Source of the DNA: Gnomoniopsis sp. IMI 355080
Taxonomy: Eukaryota; Ascomycota; Sordariomycetes; Diaporthales; Gnomoniaceae
Assembly: GCA_027946555.1 (NCBI GenBank)
Contig: JAPEVC010000138.1
Location: 1 to 64,000, forward strand
DNA: 64,000 nucleotides
Direction of reading: 5' to 3'
Shown: positions 1 through 14,100 of the stretch, piece by piece
Layout of the letters: the number at the start of each line of letters is the position of its first letter
Numbering within the stretch: position 1 is the stretch's first letter
The notes under the pieces: generated by a model
Seen by the model: the letters and a program-made list of their open reading frames with translations, nothing else
Databases searched by the model: none
Told to the model about the DNA's origin: nothing
Position numbers and translations under genes: made by a program

Positions 1-58
1 GGGTGGGGGGGCGCAGAGACGGAGAGGGTTAAGCAGCGTAACAACAAGGGAAAGTTAC

Positions 59-278
59 CTTTGGTAGCATAGCTAGCTTTGTTGTCTCGGGTGAACCACC
101 GCAGGTAGAAATCCTCGATCCACGGCATCCATCGCTCATACTGCTCGTTGTACACCTCTTTGCCGTACTCGGACCATGTCTGCTTCTTTTCCTCTTCGGT
201 GAGCTCTCTCCCGTCCGGAGCCTTTGTGGGGACGTTGGACGCGGCGGCTTTGGCTTGCTGCTGGACGTTGTCGGCCAT
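59..278 (-). CDS. Conserved small fungal protein, first exon only (partial)
   Basis: The reading frame starts at the ATG at 278 and runs leftward for 73 codons plus one base to a GT donor (GGTAACT) with exon end at 59. The rest of the gene lies beyond the left edge. The visible part is hydrophilic: an Ala/Gln-rich start, then an acidic and aromatic stretch with WMPWIEDFYLRWF, then a DNKASYATK end. I recall this pattern from small, widely conserved uncharacterised ascomycete proteins, and no catalytic role is known to me. No signal peptide or membrane segment is visible. The strong frame, good donor and family-like wording make this a real gene. Its function is unknown. Confidence 0.6.
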
Positions 279-3001
279 GCTGGAAAAGCTAGATTGGGAT
301 CGTTGAGGTGGTCCTTGAAGGTAGATGTAGTCTGCCAGAGTGACAACAAGGCTATGGTCAGGATTTTGCAAAAAGCAGACACGCGCAGGTAGGACTAAAG
401 TACTACTGTACAAAGGTGGTTTGCTTACAGATAACAGGCGCGAGGAGAGCAACGATCAGCACGAGATAACTCAACATATGCACTCCGTATAGACTTTCAA
501 GTATGCAAAAGAGCAGAGGAAATACAAGAATAATGTCGATCGGTTACAGGAGCATCCCCCCAGGACGATCCTCTAGCTCTTATACCATCAAGCTCTATGC
601 AAAGCTGCCAGCACAACCCCCCCTCTCCCTTCTCCCAAGGGTAGTATGATATCAAACACCAGCTGCCCTGTTTCTTTCTGACGTGCGCCGCACCCACAAG
701 GCATTACACAGGTCATGGGCGTCGCGTTGCCGGATCATTGGGTGTGGCTGGTGATCACATCGACGTCATCTTGGTGATGATTCGCGGCGTGAGAGATCCT
801 TGTTCCCGGGAGAGGGTTCAAGCCACACACCTCCCCATATACCCACAGAGTGCAGTACTTAGGGTGAGATTTCTAGGCATGGCTGCATGGTACGTTTCAG
901 CATGAGCATTTCCTATAGGCCCTCTGTAGAAAAGGTACCCATTAGAAATGGTATCATCGCTCCAATAGTCAGATTGGTATCTGATATCGAGTGATCGAAA
1001 GAGTCCAGACTCGGTCGTACAGGGGGTCCTCTCACCGTGTAAAGCAAAAGTGGTGTGTGGAGATCGTCTCCCCTGTACAGTGACGACATGCTATGCCGCG
1101 AGAAGCTAAAAAAGGCCCCCTCCATATTTCCATGCATGTGCGTGTGCGTGTGTATGGGCATGACCGCTCCGGCGATGCTTTAGTCTGTGGAGTAGTAGCT
1201 GCGAGCCATAACATCCCGTCTTGAGAAGTATCGATGTCTCGGGGAGGAATGGCCAGGCTGGTGGACACCAATAGCCGCAGGGCTCCACCAAACGCCAGAG
1301 CACAACGGCGCTCTCAAACCTTCGACCACCAGGCAGCCAAGGCAACAAAAGCAAAAGGAAAGTGACTATCACCATTTTCGTGTTAACGCACTTGCGTCGG
1401 GCGAAGCGACGACCAACGGCGCCGGTCATTTTCTCCGCACCGGATCTGTCCTCCACAAGCCAGAGCCGCCCAAGTTTCTTTTGTCTGTCTGATCTTGGCT
1501 ATCAAGTTTGAACATTCATCTTTAGACACCCTGTCAACCCTCCTAGCCTGAGCAGAAGACCAGAACATGAAGGTCCGAAGATAAAACTTCACACATCACA
1601 ACCGCAAGCCCGTCAGCAGGCACACGCCCCAACCCGACGGCCATGCCGCCGCCGCCTCGCGGGATATTAGGCTATTTCAGTCCTGTTTCCTGGGCCTACC
1701 TACCTACCTTGGGGATATTCAGCCGCTGCCTGCCTAGAACGTCGGCATTGGTCAAGTCACTGGTATTTGGGCTCGAACAGACAACCAACCGGTTGTGATC
1801 AAGGTATTGTATAAATTCCACCGTGGCTAATACAATTCCGCTCCTCGCTCAAAACCATCCTGAGCATCCAAAAACGCAGCAAACGCAGTAAAGTAAATCT
1901 GTGGGTATCAAATCCCGTCGTATTCCCAGTCAACTGTAGTCATTGCTCGGAAACTTCCCCCATCCCGTCTCGGAAAGGCGCATGAGAGCCAGAAAGTAGA
2001 CCTTCGGTCCACGTCAGAGGCCGCAGATATGCGTCGCCGACAGACCAGTCGTCTCCTGCTTTCATACACATGCTTCCCTTGATGATCAGAAGCCCCTCCC
2101 CTTCCCCAGATTCCATCCAAAAATATGGGGTATCAAAAGAAGTAGAAAGAGCAGAAAGACCATCTCCTCGAACCATTACAGTCCTCTCTCGCCTCAAAGC
2201 GAGATCTGGGTATCAGATCTCATCCAATCTCCGACTTGCCACGTAGAGTCTTGAGCCACCAAAAGCAGATCGTAAAGTGCGAGATCGAAGAAATGGCGAA
2301 GAAAGCGAATCTCATCTATAGTGGAGCGGCTAAGAAATCCGAGATGTCATTTTTCAATCTCGGTCAAAACAGTCGAAAACACCAAGGAAAGAGTAGGAGA
2401 AGACGTGAATCGATCGATGAGCGAGTGGGATACGTTCTTTCGAGGCCAATAATCAGTAGTAAAAATAAGCAAACGCTCCTATCCCACGCTGTAAAGAACC
2501 AAGCCATCCCTAGCGCCAAACAGACGTCAAAATCAGTGCCGAGTGAAATAAAACAAAAACAAACCGCCGACATGGTATAAAATATGATCGTTCAGTGCCA
2601 AGGAGAAAGACAGTCAAACTCAAAAGGGGTTGTCTGTAACGAGTGTGATCTTATGCAAAGGCCCAATCCTGATGAAAAATGCTTGTCACCGAATGCATGC
2701 TGTTGCCCATACACCGTCGTAAGAATACTAAAAAAGAAGGCGACATTGGGCGTATCATCGTTTCGTTCGTGTGCGCAGGAGTCATGGCTCCTCGCTGAAT
2801 ATGAACACGGAAGGTTTGTTTGGGAAAAGTGTATCCCAAAGGATATGAGTGGCGTTGACAACCACTCCGGGGAAGAATACTGAGGGCATGTGTTGACAAA
2901 CCAATGTCTGTCGATGTAAGGTCAGGCACAACCGTAGCGACTGTTCTTTCCTTGCATCAACACTATTGGAGTCGTTTTCCTTTTTACGGCGAAACTTCGT
3001 C
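279..3001. other. Intergenic, 2.7 kb, no supported gene
   Basis: It lies between the 5' end of the left-edge gene and the 3' end of the C2H2 factor, both on the minus strand. It should hold the promoter of the first and the terminator of the second. Short open frames occur on both strands but none has family-like content, and none links through convincing introns. There is a GTGTGC-type microsatellite near 1136-1152 and a TACC tandem near 1697-1710. Confidence 0.5.
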
Positions 3002-5197
3002 CTAGCATGCTGTTGCAGTCGACCCCTCGCTTGTGGCAACAGCGACCAAAGCATCGAATCGCCGGGAGTCTGCATTATCTGGTCGGCGGCGGTCCGAATC
3101 CTCGCGACTCGGGAATCCCGCGAAAGCATGTAAGTTTGGGTGCGCCATGCGATCCACATGTGGTGGTCGCCCCTCCAATACCTTGTCCTCGTGAACTGTG
3201 GAAGGACCATTGTACCAACCATGACGTCTATTCTCGCGGTTGTTAATCAGCGGGGCGGACATAGTGTGATGGTGACCGCGCGGAGGGTCGTTGGACATCA
3301 CGTAGTTTGGGGGCGTGCGTCCAACGACCTGGGGCTCAGGCTCGAAACGAACAGTGAGCTGAGGGCGAGGAGGCTGTTGAGGATGCTCAACGCGAGCCTG
3401 CATTGCTCGATGAACCTCGTTCGCCCAAGCACCGGCTCCATCGCGCTGGGGAGGTGGAGGGGTCGTATTGTTAATATCGAGTCTCGTGAGACCGCGGTGA
3501 AGTCCCATCTCCCACTGCGGCATGTTCCGTCGCTCGTCGGAGATGTTCACAGATGGGAGCAGGGGCACACGGGATCTGCGCTCGTACTCGGCTGACCTGG
3601 GAGAAGGCGGCCCTGGAGGAGACAATTGGTGACCGGGTTTCGGGAGCAGCGAGTCAATGCCAGGAAGCCGAACGGTCTGCTGCTGCTGCTGTTGCTGAGG
3701 ACCGTTGCTTTTCAGTGCCGGCAAAGGCTCGTGAGGAGGTTCGATCTGCGATGAGGTGATGACCTGACTCAGTCTACTTCCTGGAGCAGTGAAGTTGCTG
3801 CTCTCAGGATGCCAAGTTCTCCTGCGCCAAGCCTCTTCCGCGGCGCTGGTCGCCGAATCGCGTCGAGAGTATCCACTAGCTGTCGATGCAGTGGGCGATG
3901 CGAGATATGCACCGCCAGGAGAGGCCAGCGCGGCAGCATTGGAAGTATTCAAGGATCCGGAACCAAAAAGAGGCCGTCCTAGGTTTCCACTGCCACCGTG
4001 AGGAGAGTGGAAAGGGTTGCCTCCAATGGAAGGCACACTCAATCGTCGCCCAGGTGTTCGGGAGCCCGAGGGATACATACCAAGGGCGCGCGAGTACGAG
4101 GTAGCCGGCGAGCCAACGCCCGAGCCCCAGTGAGGACTACTCTGACCGGTGGAGAACGTCGCGGACGTAGGAGTGCTGTAATCACTGGGGGACGCTCCTC
4201 GGTAGCTGCTCATTTGTCCAGAGCCCACGCTGTGGTAGGATTCAATGGAGAGCCTGGCGTTGGGATCGGCAGCCATGACCAGGGGTGGTGGGCGTCGTCG
4301 GATATCGTCTCTTGTGCTGTAGGTTGAACCTATGGAATTGATGCTAGCAATGCTAGATGTTGAAAGCGACTTTGAGTGACCACGAGCAGGTGCGCCCGCA
4401 CTTCCAGCGGTCGAGGCTCGAGCCCTACCTCCACGCTGTACTCGGTCGGTGCGAATCTGTCTCTGATATCTCGTGCCGGTCGCAGCAAGAGAATCGAACG
4501 GAATGTCCTCATTGACGTGGACGGTCTGCGCATGTTGTCGAAGGTTGTCGAGGCGGGAAAACCGCCGCTGACAGTGACACTGGAATGGACGCTCGCCGGT
4601 GTGTTTCCTAAAGAATTACCCTCATCAGCGTCCAAATCGTCCCAAAAAAAACATAGACAAAGGCCAATACCTAATGTGTCTCGCAAGATGCTCGCTTCGT
4701 GTAAAACTGAGCTTGCATGGAGGATAGCCTTTGCAAAAGAAGCGCTGATTGCCTTTCTTCTTCCTGTTGGATCGAGTACCATCTGCATTCACGCTGCCTT
4801 CCCCATCAGATTCGCCGCCATCCTCTTCGCCTGCGGTGTCATTGTCTGATTCGTCTACGTCCATTTCATCCGAGTCCCTTGATCTTTTCGAAATTGACGA
4901 GTTCGCCCGTGCATGCGTCTTTGTTTGGTTTGGCTCATCGGTATCCATGGCACCTTCGGGGAATGGCGATTGTGGTAGTGGTCTCTGGGTGGCCATTCCG
5001 TTGCCAGCGTTGAAAGTGGCCCTGGTTGGCGTTGTTGCATCATCCATCAGTGGCTGTGCGGGTGTTGGGAGTGACTGCGGGGCTGTGTTTGGCCGCGGCG
5101 TTGTCGGTGATATTAACTTTGCCTCGTCTTTTTGTTGTGCGTCATGTGCGTCGGGTAAAGACATGTTGGGGTTGTTGACGGATCGGAAAGCCGCCAT
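3002..5197 (-). CDS. C2H2 zinc-finger transcription factor, two exons (5197-4671, 4607-3002)
   Basis: Predicted 710-residue nuclear DNA-binding regulator. Exon 1 (ATG at 5197) gives a Pro/Thr/acidic N-terminus and a basic KRSRD segment, then the start of finger 1. A 63-bp intron with donor GTATTG and acceptor TTTAG falls between the two His ligands of finger 1. Spliced, finger 1 is C155-x5-C161-x12-H174-x3-H178 and finger 2 is C186-x-C188-x12-H201-x4-H206, joined by the classic TGERP linker. This tandem pair resembles the Msn2/Adr1/AmdX-like fungal C2H2 group. The rest is low-complexity Ser/Pro/Gly with a seven-Gln tract near residue 480, as in fungal activators. I cannot name the orthologue. 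The frame across the intron is exact, so the model is secure. The start could lie further upstream if a leader intron exists. Confidence 0.88.
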
Positions 5198-8100
5198 CGT
5201 CTGTGTCTGATATGTCGGCAGCGCTGATGGTCAAAAGCAAAGGGAGAACACAGAAAGACCAAAGGGAGGGCGAAGCGGCGCTTAAGAAACCAGTCGCCTT
5301 TGTGAGGCTGAGACTAGGACCTGGTAGTTGGGAAAGGTTGTTCAACAGGGGGGCAGGGGTAGTGCGGGGCGCGGCGGCGGGAAGATGTTCGTATGTTTGA
5401 GACTGATTGCTAAGCTTCCGTTGGATTGAGTGCCCAGACGGGAAGAGTCTCTTGATGTATATATTGTAGACAGGAGGTTGGGAGTAAGCATGGACAAGGA
5501 GAGCAAAGGAGAGCGAGGCGGCGGTCCAGGAACCGATGTCGTTGCAACCAAAGCGAGTTGTTGACGATGATAAGTGCGGCGAGTGCGGCTACACTTTGTT
5601 GGTGTTTTGTGACGAATGTCGGATGGCAGGGAGTGGGTTCGGCGGTCGAGAAAAAAAAGCGATGGCGATCCACTCACTCACAGTGGCCCCTTGCTGTGCT
5701 GATGCGCTGGGTCTTGGTCTGCTGCCAGGCCGGGATGCCGAGTGGGGGATTACGGTGCATAAGCCGCGCGCGAGGCAGGCGTGGCAGGGCGGCGGACGAC
5801 CGACAAACGTTAGCAGGCTTTCTCTGGTCGTCCGTCTTTTTCGGTCCCGAGAGAATGAGAGAGCCGGTCCAAGTGACAGCTGGAGATAGAGACTCGAACA
5901 GGTGATCGAAGGCGGACGAGGCAATTTGATGAAGTGGCAGACACGTTACAAAGAAGAACGCTGCAGACAAGGGCCCATGGGCAGGTGTTCTGCAAGTAAA
6001 GTGTGCAGGTGGAAGGAAGTCGGTCGAGGAGATTGACTTGTGCAATGTGGATGTTGGAGAAGCGGGAGTAGAAAAGGCTGGCAGGGGACACGACCCTGTG
6101 GCAATGTTGCACCGACATCAGGACCTTTTCCCTACAGGAGCGTCTCCACTAGCCAGGAGGAGCCGGCAACTCATCTGTACAGATGAGTATGAAACGGTCA
6201 GGGCTGTCCCTGGCGCTGGCGCCTATACCCCGTTCGTCTTGCGCAGGCCCGGCAAGTTTGCTACTGTGTACTAGTGCTAGTCCTGACAGGGCCAACAGTT
6301 GTGCCTACAGGTTTAGTGGGCATTTCCGGCTTGCTTCAACAAGACGAGACGCAATATTGGACGACCAGGTGGAAAGCAGAACTTCGGCTCGACCGAAGTG
6401 GTCCTTTGCATCGCTCTTGGTCATCGGCTGTGCTGCACAAGGACGTACATGCGTAAATGCAGGTGAATGCGCGATCCCTCTCCACTTCGTTGGTTCAAGA
6501 ACTTTGTACCTATGTGAACAGGACCCAGTTGCTGATCGGGGTCGAGCGGGAGCCAACCAGACCGCTGAGACGGCGACCGCGCGGTGCAATGCAGTCGGGT
6601 AGCGTGCAGCGTGTGAGAAACAGCTTCTGCGCAGAAGGGCGTTCGCAGCTTGAGTGGTCTCCAGTAGAGCACATGAGTGGCCAATGCGAGTCAATGGCTC
6701 CGCAGTATCCCAAAGTTTCAGGACATCACTCCAGGGACATCAAGCGGAGATAGACAACTGGCATGAAGCTAGTATCGGCAGGAGAAAATGGCCAAGGCGC
6801 CGAGGTGCTCCATCTGCACCACTTTCTGCAGCCACGGAAATGCCATTCAGACCTAATCAGCACATCCATGTACAGAGCTGCTTTTTTCGTCTGTTGGGAC
6901 TTGCCCTGAAAGCGATGATGCCGAACCAAGCGGACAGTGCAAAGACCCTGAATTTAGCCAGGCGAAGGCTCAAATTTTGTCAGCCACTGGTACCAGAATA
7001 TTGGAACCAGGGACATCGCGACAACTGTGGCTGGTGCTACAACCTACCATGGGAAACTCAGAAGGTTGGGGGGGGGGGCAATCGATCCTTAGTAACGACT
7101 CAGTTGTGAAAACGATTATACGAACAATCAACAACCACGTGGAGAAGAACATTGAAAACACTGTGAATAAGATTCACCAGGCTGCCGTGGTGTAAACACT
7201 GAACGATGTGATGACTCGGGAACCCAAATAATTACGAGTCGGTTAACAGGAACGAGGCGGCAGACGGGAAGGAGATCTGTACGATATGATTCGCCTTTCT
7301 TATCCCGAGGAATTATTGCCGTGGGCGTGTCTTTGGGTTGAGGTTGTAGTGGTTGGTATAACACCGAGCCTATGTCAATCTGCGATGTTGTATTGCAGTT
7401 AAGGTTCATGCTATGCCCCTGAACCGGCGGAAAGATCGATGGCAATTGCTTTAGCCTTGTCCGGACATGTCCGTATCTCATGATTTGATCTGCCATGGAG
7501 ATCCTTTCTTGTTCATGACCCTGTCGAACCTAGAGTGAGGGAGTGGTGGATATCTGGTGGTTTGCAAGCGTGTTCGCGAAGAGCTTGAGTGGAGCAGGTG
7601 GTTGACAGCGAGGCTGTCCGTCCTTTGTCCGTATCTGGTACCTACCTAGGTACAGATGGGCATCATCCTGGGCACGGCGGTTGGGGCTGTGGGCACCGAC
7701 CGGCTTGCGGAGGGACCAGAAAGTACTATGCAGTAGGTCGCCGATGTCAATGTAACGTGTACGGGGTTGACCCTTGAAGCCATCAACAAGCCCCATCGAT
7801 AGCCTACTATGGAAAGTCTGGGCAGTGCCGTGACAGGTATACGCCGGCGCCTGTGTGAGTAGTGCTCATTGGCAAAATGGTGTCTGACAGAGGTACCAAA
7901 GCTGTGTGATGAATGACAGACGCACCAATGCTGCACTTTCCTTGTCTTCTCCTTGTCTTCTCAAAAGGTGGAAGGCGAAGTAGACCGACACGGGCAGGCA
8001 AGTGTCGCAGTGTTGAAGGTCGCTCACTGGCGGCCTTAGCACCGTTACAGGTTACTAACGTGGGTGCCGCTGTTGTATATTGGCTGCTGGACCTGGTGAT

Positions 8101-11100
8101 TGTAAATTCGGCGGTTCTGAGTGGGACTGACGTGTCAAGCAGAACATGGTTCATCATGTTGAGAGGCTAGATTAGTTGTCGTCGGCGAGGTTGGTGATGA
8201 ACGAAAAAAGCAGGCTATGCACGGGCCAGTGAATGGTTCGAGGGTTGGGGTAGTGGTTGGGAAGACGGGAAGGCGCGGGTGCAGGCCTCGAAGCAGGGCT
8301 CATCGACAAGTGGGGGACGGGAAGGAGCAAGGGGTGCCTTTCCAATGTTCAGGGCCGGTGCAACAGTGCTTGCAGGGGCCCGCAACTCCTTCTCCCAGGC
8401 CCTGAATATCCCTGGCTCCAGTGGCCCGGTGGGCAGCTGCCTGCGCGAATAAGCGTTGGTCCGTGCTCAACAACTTCGATTCGACCTCCCCAAAGCTTCT
8501 CCACCAAAATCATCATCAGCAAACTCACAACGAGGATGACCATCCCGGCTCAACAGCTTGTCAGCTCTTCCACCAATGCTTCGATCCAGTCAGAGTCGTA
8601 AGCAGTCAAGAACAACGCCACAGTCTATGCCAACGGTCAAGACTATCCGCCTATCGAGTCTTATTCGCTTTGTGCTCCAGGAACCTAATCAATCTGACTT
8701 CGGACGCGCGTCTCTTCTCCTCGAGTCATTTCGAGTCTTGCTGGTAACATCGCTATCACATGCTTGTGTCTCTTCTGGCATCTTCTTTTGCGTTTGACAG
8801 CCAACATAGCTCAGACTACTCTCCAACGTGTTCATCTTTGTCAACCAACCCACTGCATTCAACCTTTTGCGGGCCATATCAAGCCGGCGATAACAGTTTG
8901 CGCCAGCGCCTGGCTCGAGGCATGATCATCTTCTATAGGCGTACGCCTCTTGCCATGGTATGCCGACAAGACAAACAATGGCCCAGTCAGCAGCCATCAT
9001 TCTAGGACCTCGTATGCAGCTTCACGTCACAGACCGGCCACCGTGGTCAGACTCGGGATCGGCCCCTCCTATAGAAAAGTCCCTGCGCGTGTCACGATTG
9101 CCGAGCTTCTAGTAAGATTCTTTTTGTTCATCCTGGGATGATCGACAATCACAACAATTGCTTCTGCTGCATAGGCTGCGGCAGTATCTATTGGACGGGT
9201 CCACCGCTGGTGGTCTACAAACCGCAGGGACTAGAACAAGTGTTTACCGGCTCCTTACGCACCGGTCGACGCCCATGTGACATCGCTTTGTGGATGTCTT
9301 CGTTCCCCGACGACATCTGCGACGCGCCAGTCAGACTGTTCCCACCACTTTCTCCGACTGCACCAGTCTCACTGTCCACAGGCAGCCATGATCTGGCCAG
9401 CTACAGGTACAAGCCTTTGTCATGGCTTGAGTGTCCGCCCCGACAAAGATGCTGGGGCAGGCATCCCACCTCACTTTCGTCCTCCCGAACTCTCACTTGG
9501 TGGTGCGACGTGATCACTCACCCGCCCCCGACCAGTGGTGTATCCACTCGCCAGCAGATACGAGCCGAGAGCGACTCAACAATCCAAACAGGTCACCGAT
9601 AGCCATCTGATTGGTACTGCACAGACCTGATCACTTTGTCTATGGACAACTTGGTGTTGCCATTTTTGGTTGCCTATACATAGTATGCACCCCGAAATTT
9701 TCTCTCCAGCCAAGACGTCGCTTCTCGGGTGACTACTGCTGTTCCCCCGCCATGTCACCTCGCTTCGTTAATACCCGGCCTACACGAACCAAGATCATAA
9801 TTTTCCATTTCAGTCTGTGCCTTGCATCTTGCAGTATGTGGGTCGGGCCACCTATTGACTCTCTGGCCATTGAGCGCTCTGCCCTGAATAATGAGAATAT
9901 GGACTTGTAAATTGCACAAGATCAGCAGATCGAGGCTTAGCTGAACAGACTCGTAACGTATGCTCCAACCTCATGCAGTTAACATCTAATCAGCTGCAGC
10001 CAATGACTACGTGAGTACTTCACCAGGCTCAATGCGCACTCGCTTTGGCAGCGCACTTGTTCCTCATCGAGAGAGCGCCCTACCACTCTAACCTACCCTT
10101 ATCACACAAGTCCACGGTGCTTATATGCCCAACTTGTCTTCAGCCGTTCTCTCCCGCATGATACGGATTAGCTGGCCGACATTCCTGGCACCATCCCGAC
10201 AGCTCGGCTCCCGGCTTTGTGTAATGCATGCCGCTACCGCCCTAGTAGCCTGGCAGTGCGCCAGAACGTGGACCAGCACGCTATTGATTAACCTAACATG
10301 CCCCTCGGGCTAGTTAAAATCGGTGGAGATCCTACCGCCATACGGAAGATGACCCACGGCCGTCGAGAACTGTGTTCCCATTGCCACAGCAATTGGCCCC
10401 ATTCATGGGAGATCATCACCGATGGATGTCGTTAGTGGAGATTCATTATCAAAGGCAAACAAAGTGCCCAGGGGTATCCGACTCAGTTTACTTCATGACA
10501 GACCGGCATCGGGCTGGCCAGTCCTCATCCAGATTGAGGAATAAGCTCAATAATTCACCGGTTCTGCCGGGTCCCTCTCCTCCCCATTTTGGCAACTAGC
10601 CAATGCGGTCTCGGCCCCAGTACTGACGTATAAAGCCCAAGGGTAGATCCAGGGTGCTCGACGAATGTCCCGGTGACCGTCAGTGGTGACCCAGAGGCCC
10701 AGGTCCCAGTCGACGAGAAGATTTGCATGGATCTTGCTTAAAATTACCCGCATCAACCGCGGGGGTCATAATGGTCAAAGCGCACACATTAATTAATGAA
10801 GCTTGGAAGCCGTCCTCACGTCTTGGCCAATGCCGGAAGCCTCTGCCACGAGTTTATGCCATGTCTGCTGAAGCAGAAGCAATCTTCTCAACGTTGATCT
10901 GGTGAACAATGCTTGCGGTGACTACCGCGCCAACTCGCCTCAGTACCTGTGAGCGCAAAGCATGAACCATCCGGCATTAGCCCTCCATTGGCGTTTACTA
11001 CCTAATGTATTCGCATGCACACGACATCGTGACCAGTCTGCCAGTCCGGGATCAGGGCCGCTCAACTAAGGATGCGGCATACCGGCTGCAGGGTGGTAAT

Positions 11101-14100
11101 ACAGGAGACGACGTGGGTGGTATATCGATGCACTCCACCGTCCACGCGAATGTCGACATTGCGGGCTCTGATTTGGTAGTTGGACCCTTTCGCCACCGTC
11201 GACACGCTGGTTTGGTCGGCACATTGCCTACTTGAAACATGGCAGATGCACATACAATCTATCCACTATAGGTCTACCGGCACATTGATTCCTTGGCTCA
11301 TCCACGCTGCCGCGTTACCCCCTCCATCGCCGAGATACGGACCTAGACGTTACTGCCCGGCTTCAAATGTCTCATTCACGGCCTCACTCACCCGGCCACG
11401 GAACGCCGAGTAGTGGAGCCTCTCGTCCCGGGGGCCGTGGCCGCCGTCTATAATGTCTTGTGCCACGAGTCACAGCCGTTTCTTTCCCGCCGCGGTGAGA
11501 CTTCAAGTCCAAAAGGACGCTCCCCATTAATTTGCGCCATATGTAAGCTCCAGCATTGTCCCGAGAAGGAAGCCAATTCCGCCGCGTGTACGGATCTCGT
11601 TATATTCAAGACAGCGACTCCCCCCAACTTACATGGTGCCTGTCTCAGGTCCCAACTTCTCGGTCGTTGGAATGCGCGCTGCGGGTGCATGGGCTAGGTG
11701 GGTCGTCCCAACAATGGAAGAGGCCAAAGGGGTCCACCTCGAGCACCGGCAGCTTGGAACCGAGCCAGGCTGCCAGGTCCCTTCTTTTCGCAAGCCTCTT
11801 TGGCTCTTTAACAACCCCTGTCTGGTCTGGGGTCACTACTGTAGCTAGCGAAGCTGGCGAAGCACGTCGTCGTCGTCGTCCTCGTTGTTCCTTTGCCTCT
11901 TTAGTCAAGAGGCTATAGACCCCGCCCAGCCATCCTAGCTTCGCTGTTGACGAGGGTGCATCAGGCCGGTATTGGCGCGGCACCATTGTTTTTCATGCTG
12001 TCCGTCATTTTCGCGCTGCGTGCACCTGCATGCGGTGTGACCTCCCGGCCGAGGGAAGCTCAAGGCATATTTGGATCAGGGCAAACTAGCTTGCGCCAGC
12101 GAGCCGCTAATCAAGAAAAGAAAACTTTAGTACCTATAAGTCTGTACAGCAAACTCCCCTAAACCACAAGATTGTCGCGGTCCGGGACCCACTTCCACGG
12201 ATCACTACTAGGTAGTGATCGGTCCGGTCAACGGGCTAACTTTAGACTCTTGTCTCGAGCGCCCTAGCCCAGCCTCGCTGTTTATGCGCGCTTTGCTCGC
12301 AGTGAAGTTCTCGTTATATACCCGGCCTTGATTATCTCCCCAATGTCTTGTATTCACCGCCCTTTCGCTTGTCATGCCATTCCCTCCCTTTTGCGTGCAC
12401 CGCTTTCCATCCGCCTCGCCGGACTGGAATGGGGAGAAAGCGAGTTGATTGATGGTTCAACACATGTGGTCTCGCGATTTTGCTTGTTTGTTAGCCTCCC
12501 CCCTTATGTGCCTGAGAAGCTGGCGGGCTAGTTGGTTCGGCTGAGTGGCTGGCTGCATCATGTGTGCAGGGCGAGCACACCCTCTCTCCAAGTCACCTGC
12601 AGTAGTTTCTGCAGGCACACCGTGGTTCTTCCCCTGGGGAGTTCCAGCGACGATTGGACTGCGCCCCAAGGTCACTCGCTGCTGTGTTTGGGAAGGGAGG
12701 ACGTAGTTGTGGACAGTTGCGAGGTGTGAGGAATGATCGCGGGATAGCTGCCTTGCGTCTGAATCAGTGGTTCTGAAAGACGGGTCGATGGATGGTCAAG
12801 GATAGATGAGCCTGTTGAAGTTGGATGCTCTTGTGAGAGAGCGTCATTCTTGACCAACTACTTACGGCGGCCGCGACACCTACGAGGTGACAGTAATGGT
12901 AAGTTGGCCTGCTCACGATATCTTGCAGCCAGGTCAAATATGATTGCGGTGTTGGATGAGACTTTAAATTGGATTATACACCTGGATTAAAACATTGTGT
13001 CGCCGTCCTGTCCGCCCGCTCGTCCGTCTTATGCAATGTTGCGATGTCCCAGTCCACTGTCCCTGTCCGCAGTGATGAGGTGCGTCTCCTCGAACCTGCT
13101 CGCCTTGAAGGACCACATCCCCCAATATTAGTCGAGAGCCTTAAAATTCCATGTAACGTGCCGATTCCCAAAGCCAGGCCTCGTAAAGCATCCTTATCTG
13201 AGCCCAAGTCCTGACCTTTCTGTCGATCTGCGCCGAGCGACCATCAAAGTCATAGTCTCCTCTCAAACAGAACTTGATGCTCGGCATCACCTCCTCGTGG
13301 TATGCAGTTCCCATCAAAGGTCCACCCATTCCATATACCTCAGGCTCTTCTCAATATGCCACTTTTATTATCCGTGCTGCGCAACCCCAAGTCGAGGGCT
13401 CAGCGGAAGCAGCTAAACCTCTTGAAAGAGAACCGCCATGGTCCGCGGCGCACACCGTGCCGGTCGGCAACGACGTTGGTGCCGAAGTGCCGCCCGCCAA
13501 CGTTTTTGCTGTAGAAAAAGGGCATCTTGTGTGTAGTCGCTGTTTTGCGGTGCGTTGTCCGCGTGTTGTCACCCTTCAATTGCTTTCGATCGGGTTTGGC
13601 GTTGCAGAGGCTCTCTCGGGTTTTTGTTTCGAAAATATGGCAGTTGTTTGTTTGCTCGGACTGCGTTTCACTTTATGAAGGACAGATAAAAAGGACCGGA
13701 GTGGTGCAACACAAGGAGGCCGCCCTGTTGCGAGGATTCGAGAACCAGCTTTGACGTTGTGGCTGGAGAGACTCGGCGTGCGTCATAGGCGACACTGCGT
13801 GGGCTTGGCTACGACTTGTTTTATGCGCGGCGACGTCGGTACAGCTTGGGACCAAGGCAGTCGCGACGTTCACAATGCTATATAGAAAAGAACTTTCAAC
13901 CGTTTCTGGGCGGTGGAGTATAGTTTCAGAAAGGCAAGAAAGTGTATTTTGGGCTGGTATGTATATTCACAGCCTCCTCGGCTGTCATGGGTACAATCTG
14001 CTCCGGACGGGCTCCGGAAATTGTGGGCCCTGTGGTTCCGGATTCGATCCGGTTTGCCGCTCGGGGGCCGGGCATCTCGTATATAGTGGAATGATTGCTG

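Noticed and set aside
2236..2580. 114-codon plus-strand frame, Lys/Arg/Ser-rich
   Set aside because: Low-complexity content, no ATG at the frame start, no homology-like blocks; treated as chance.
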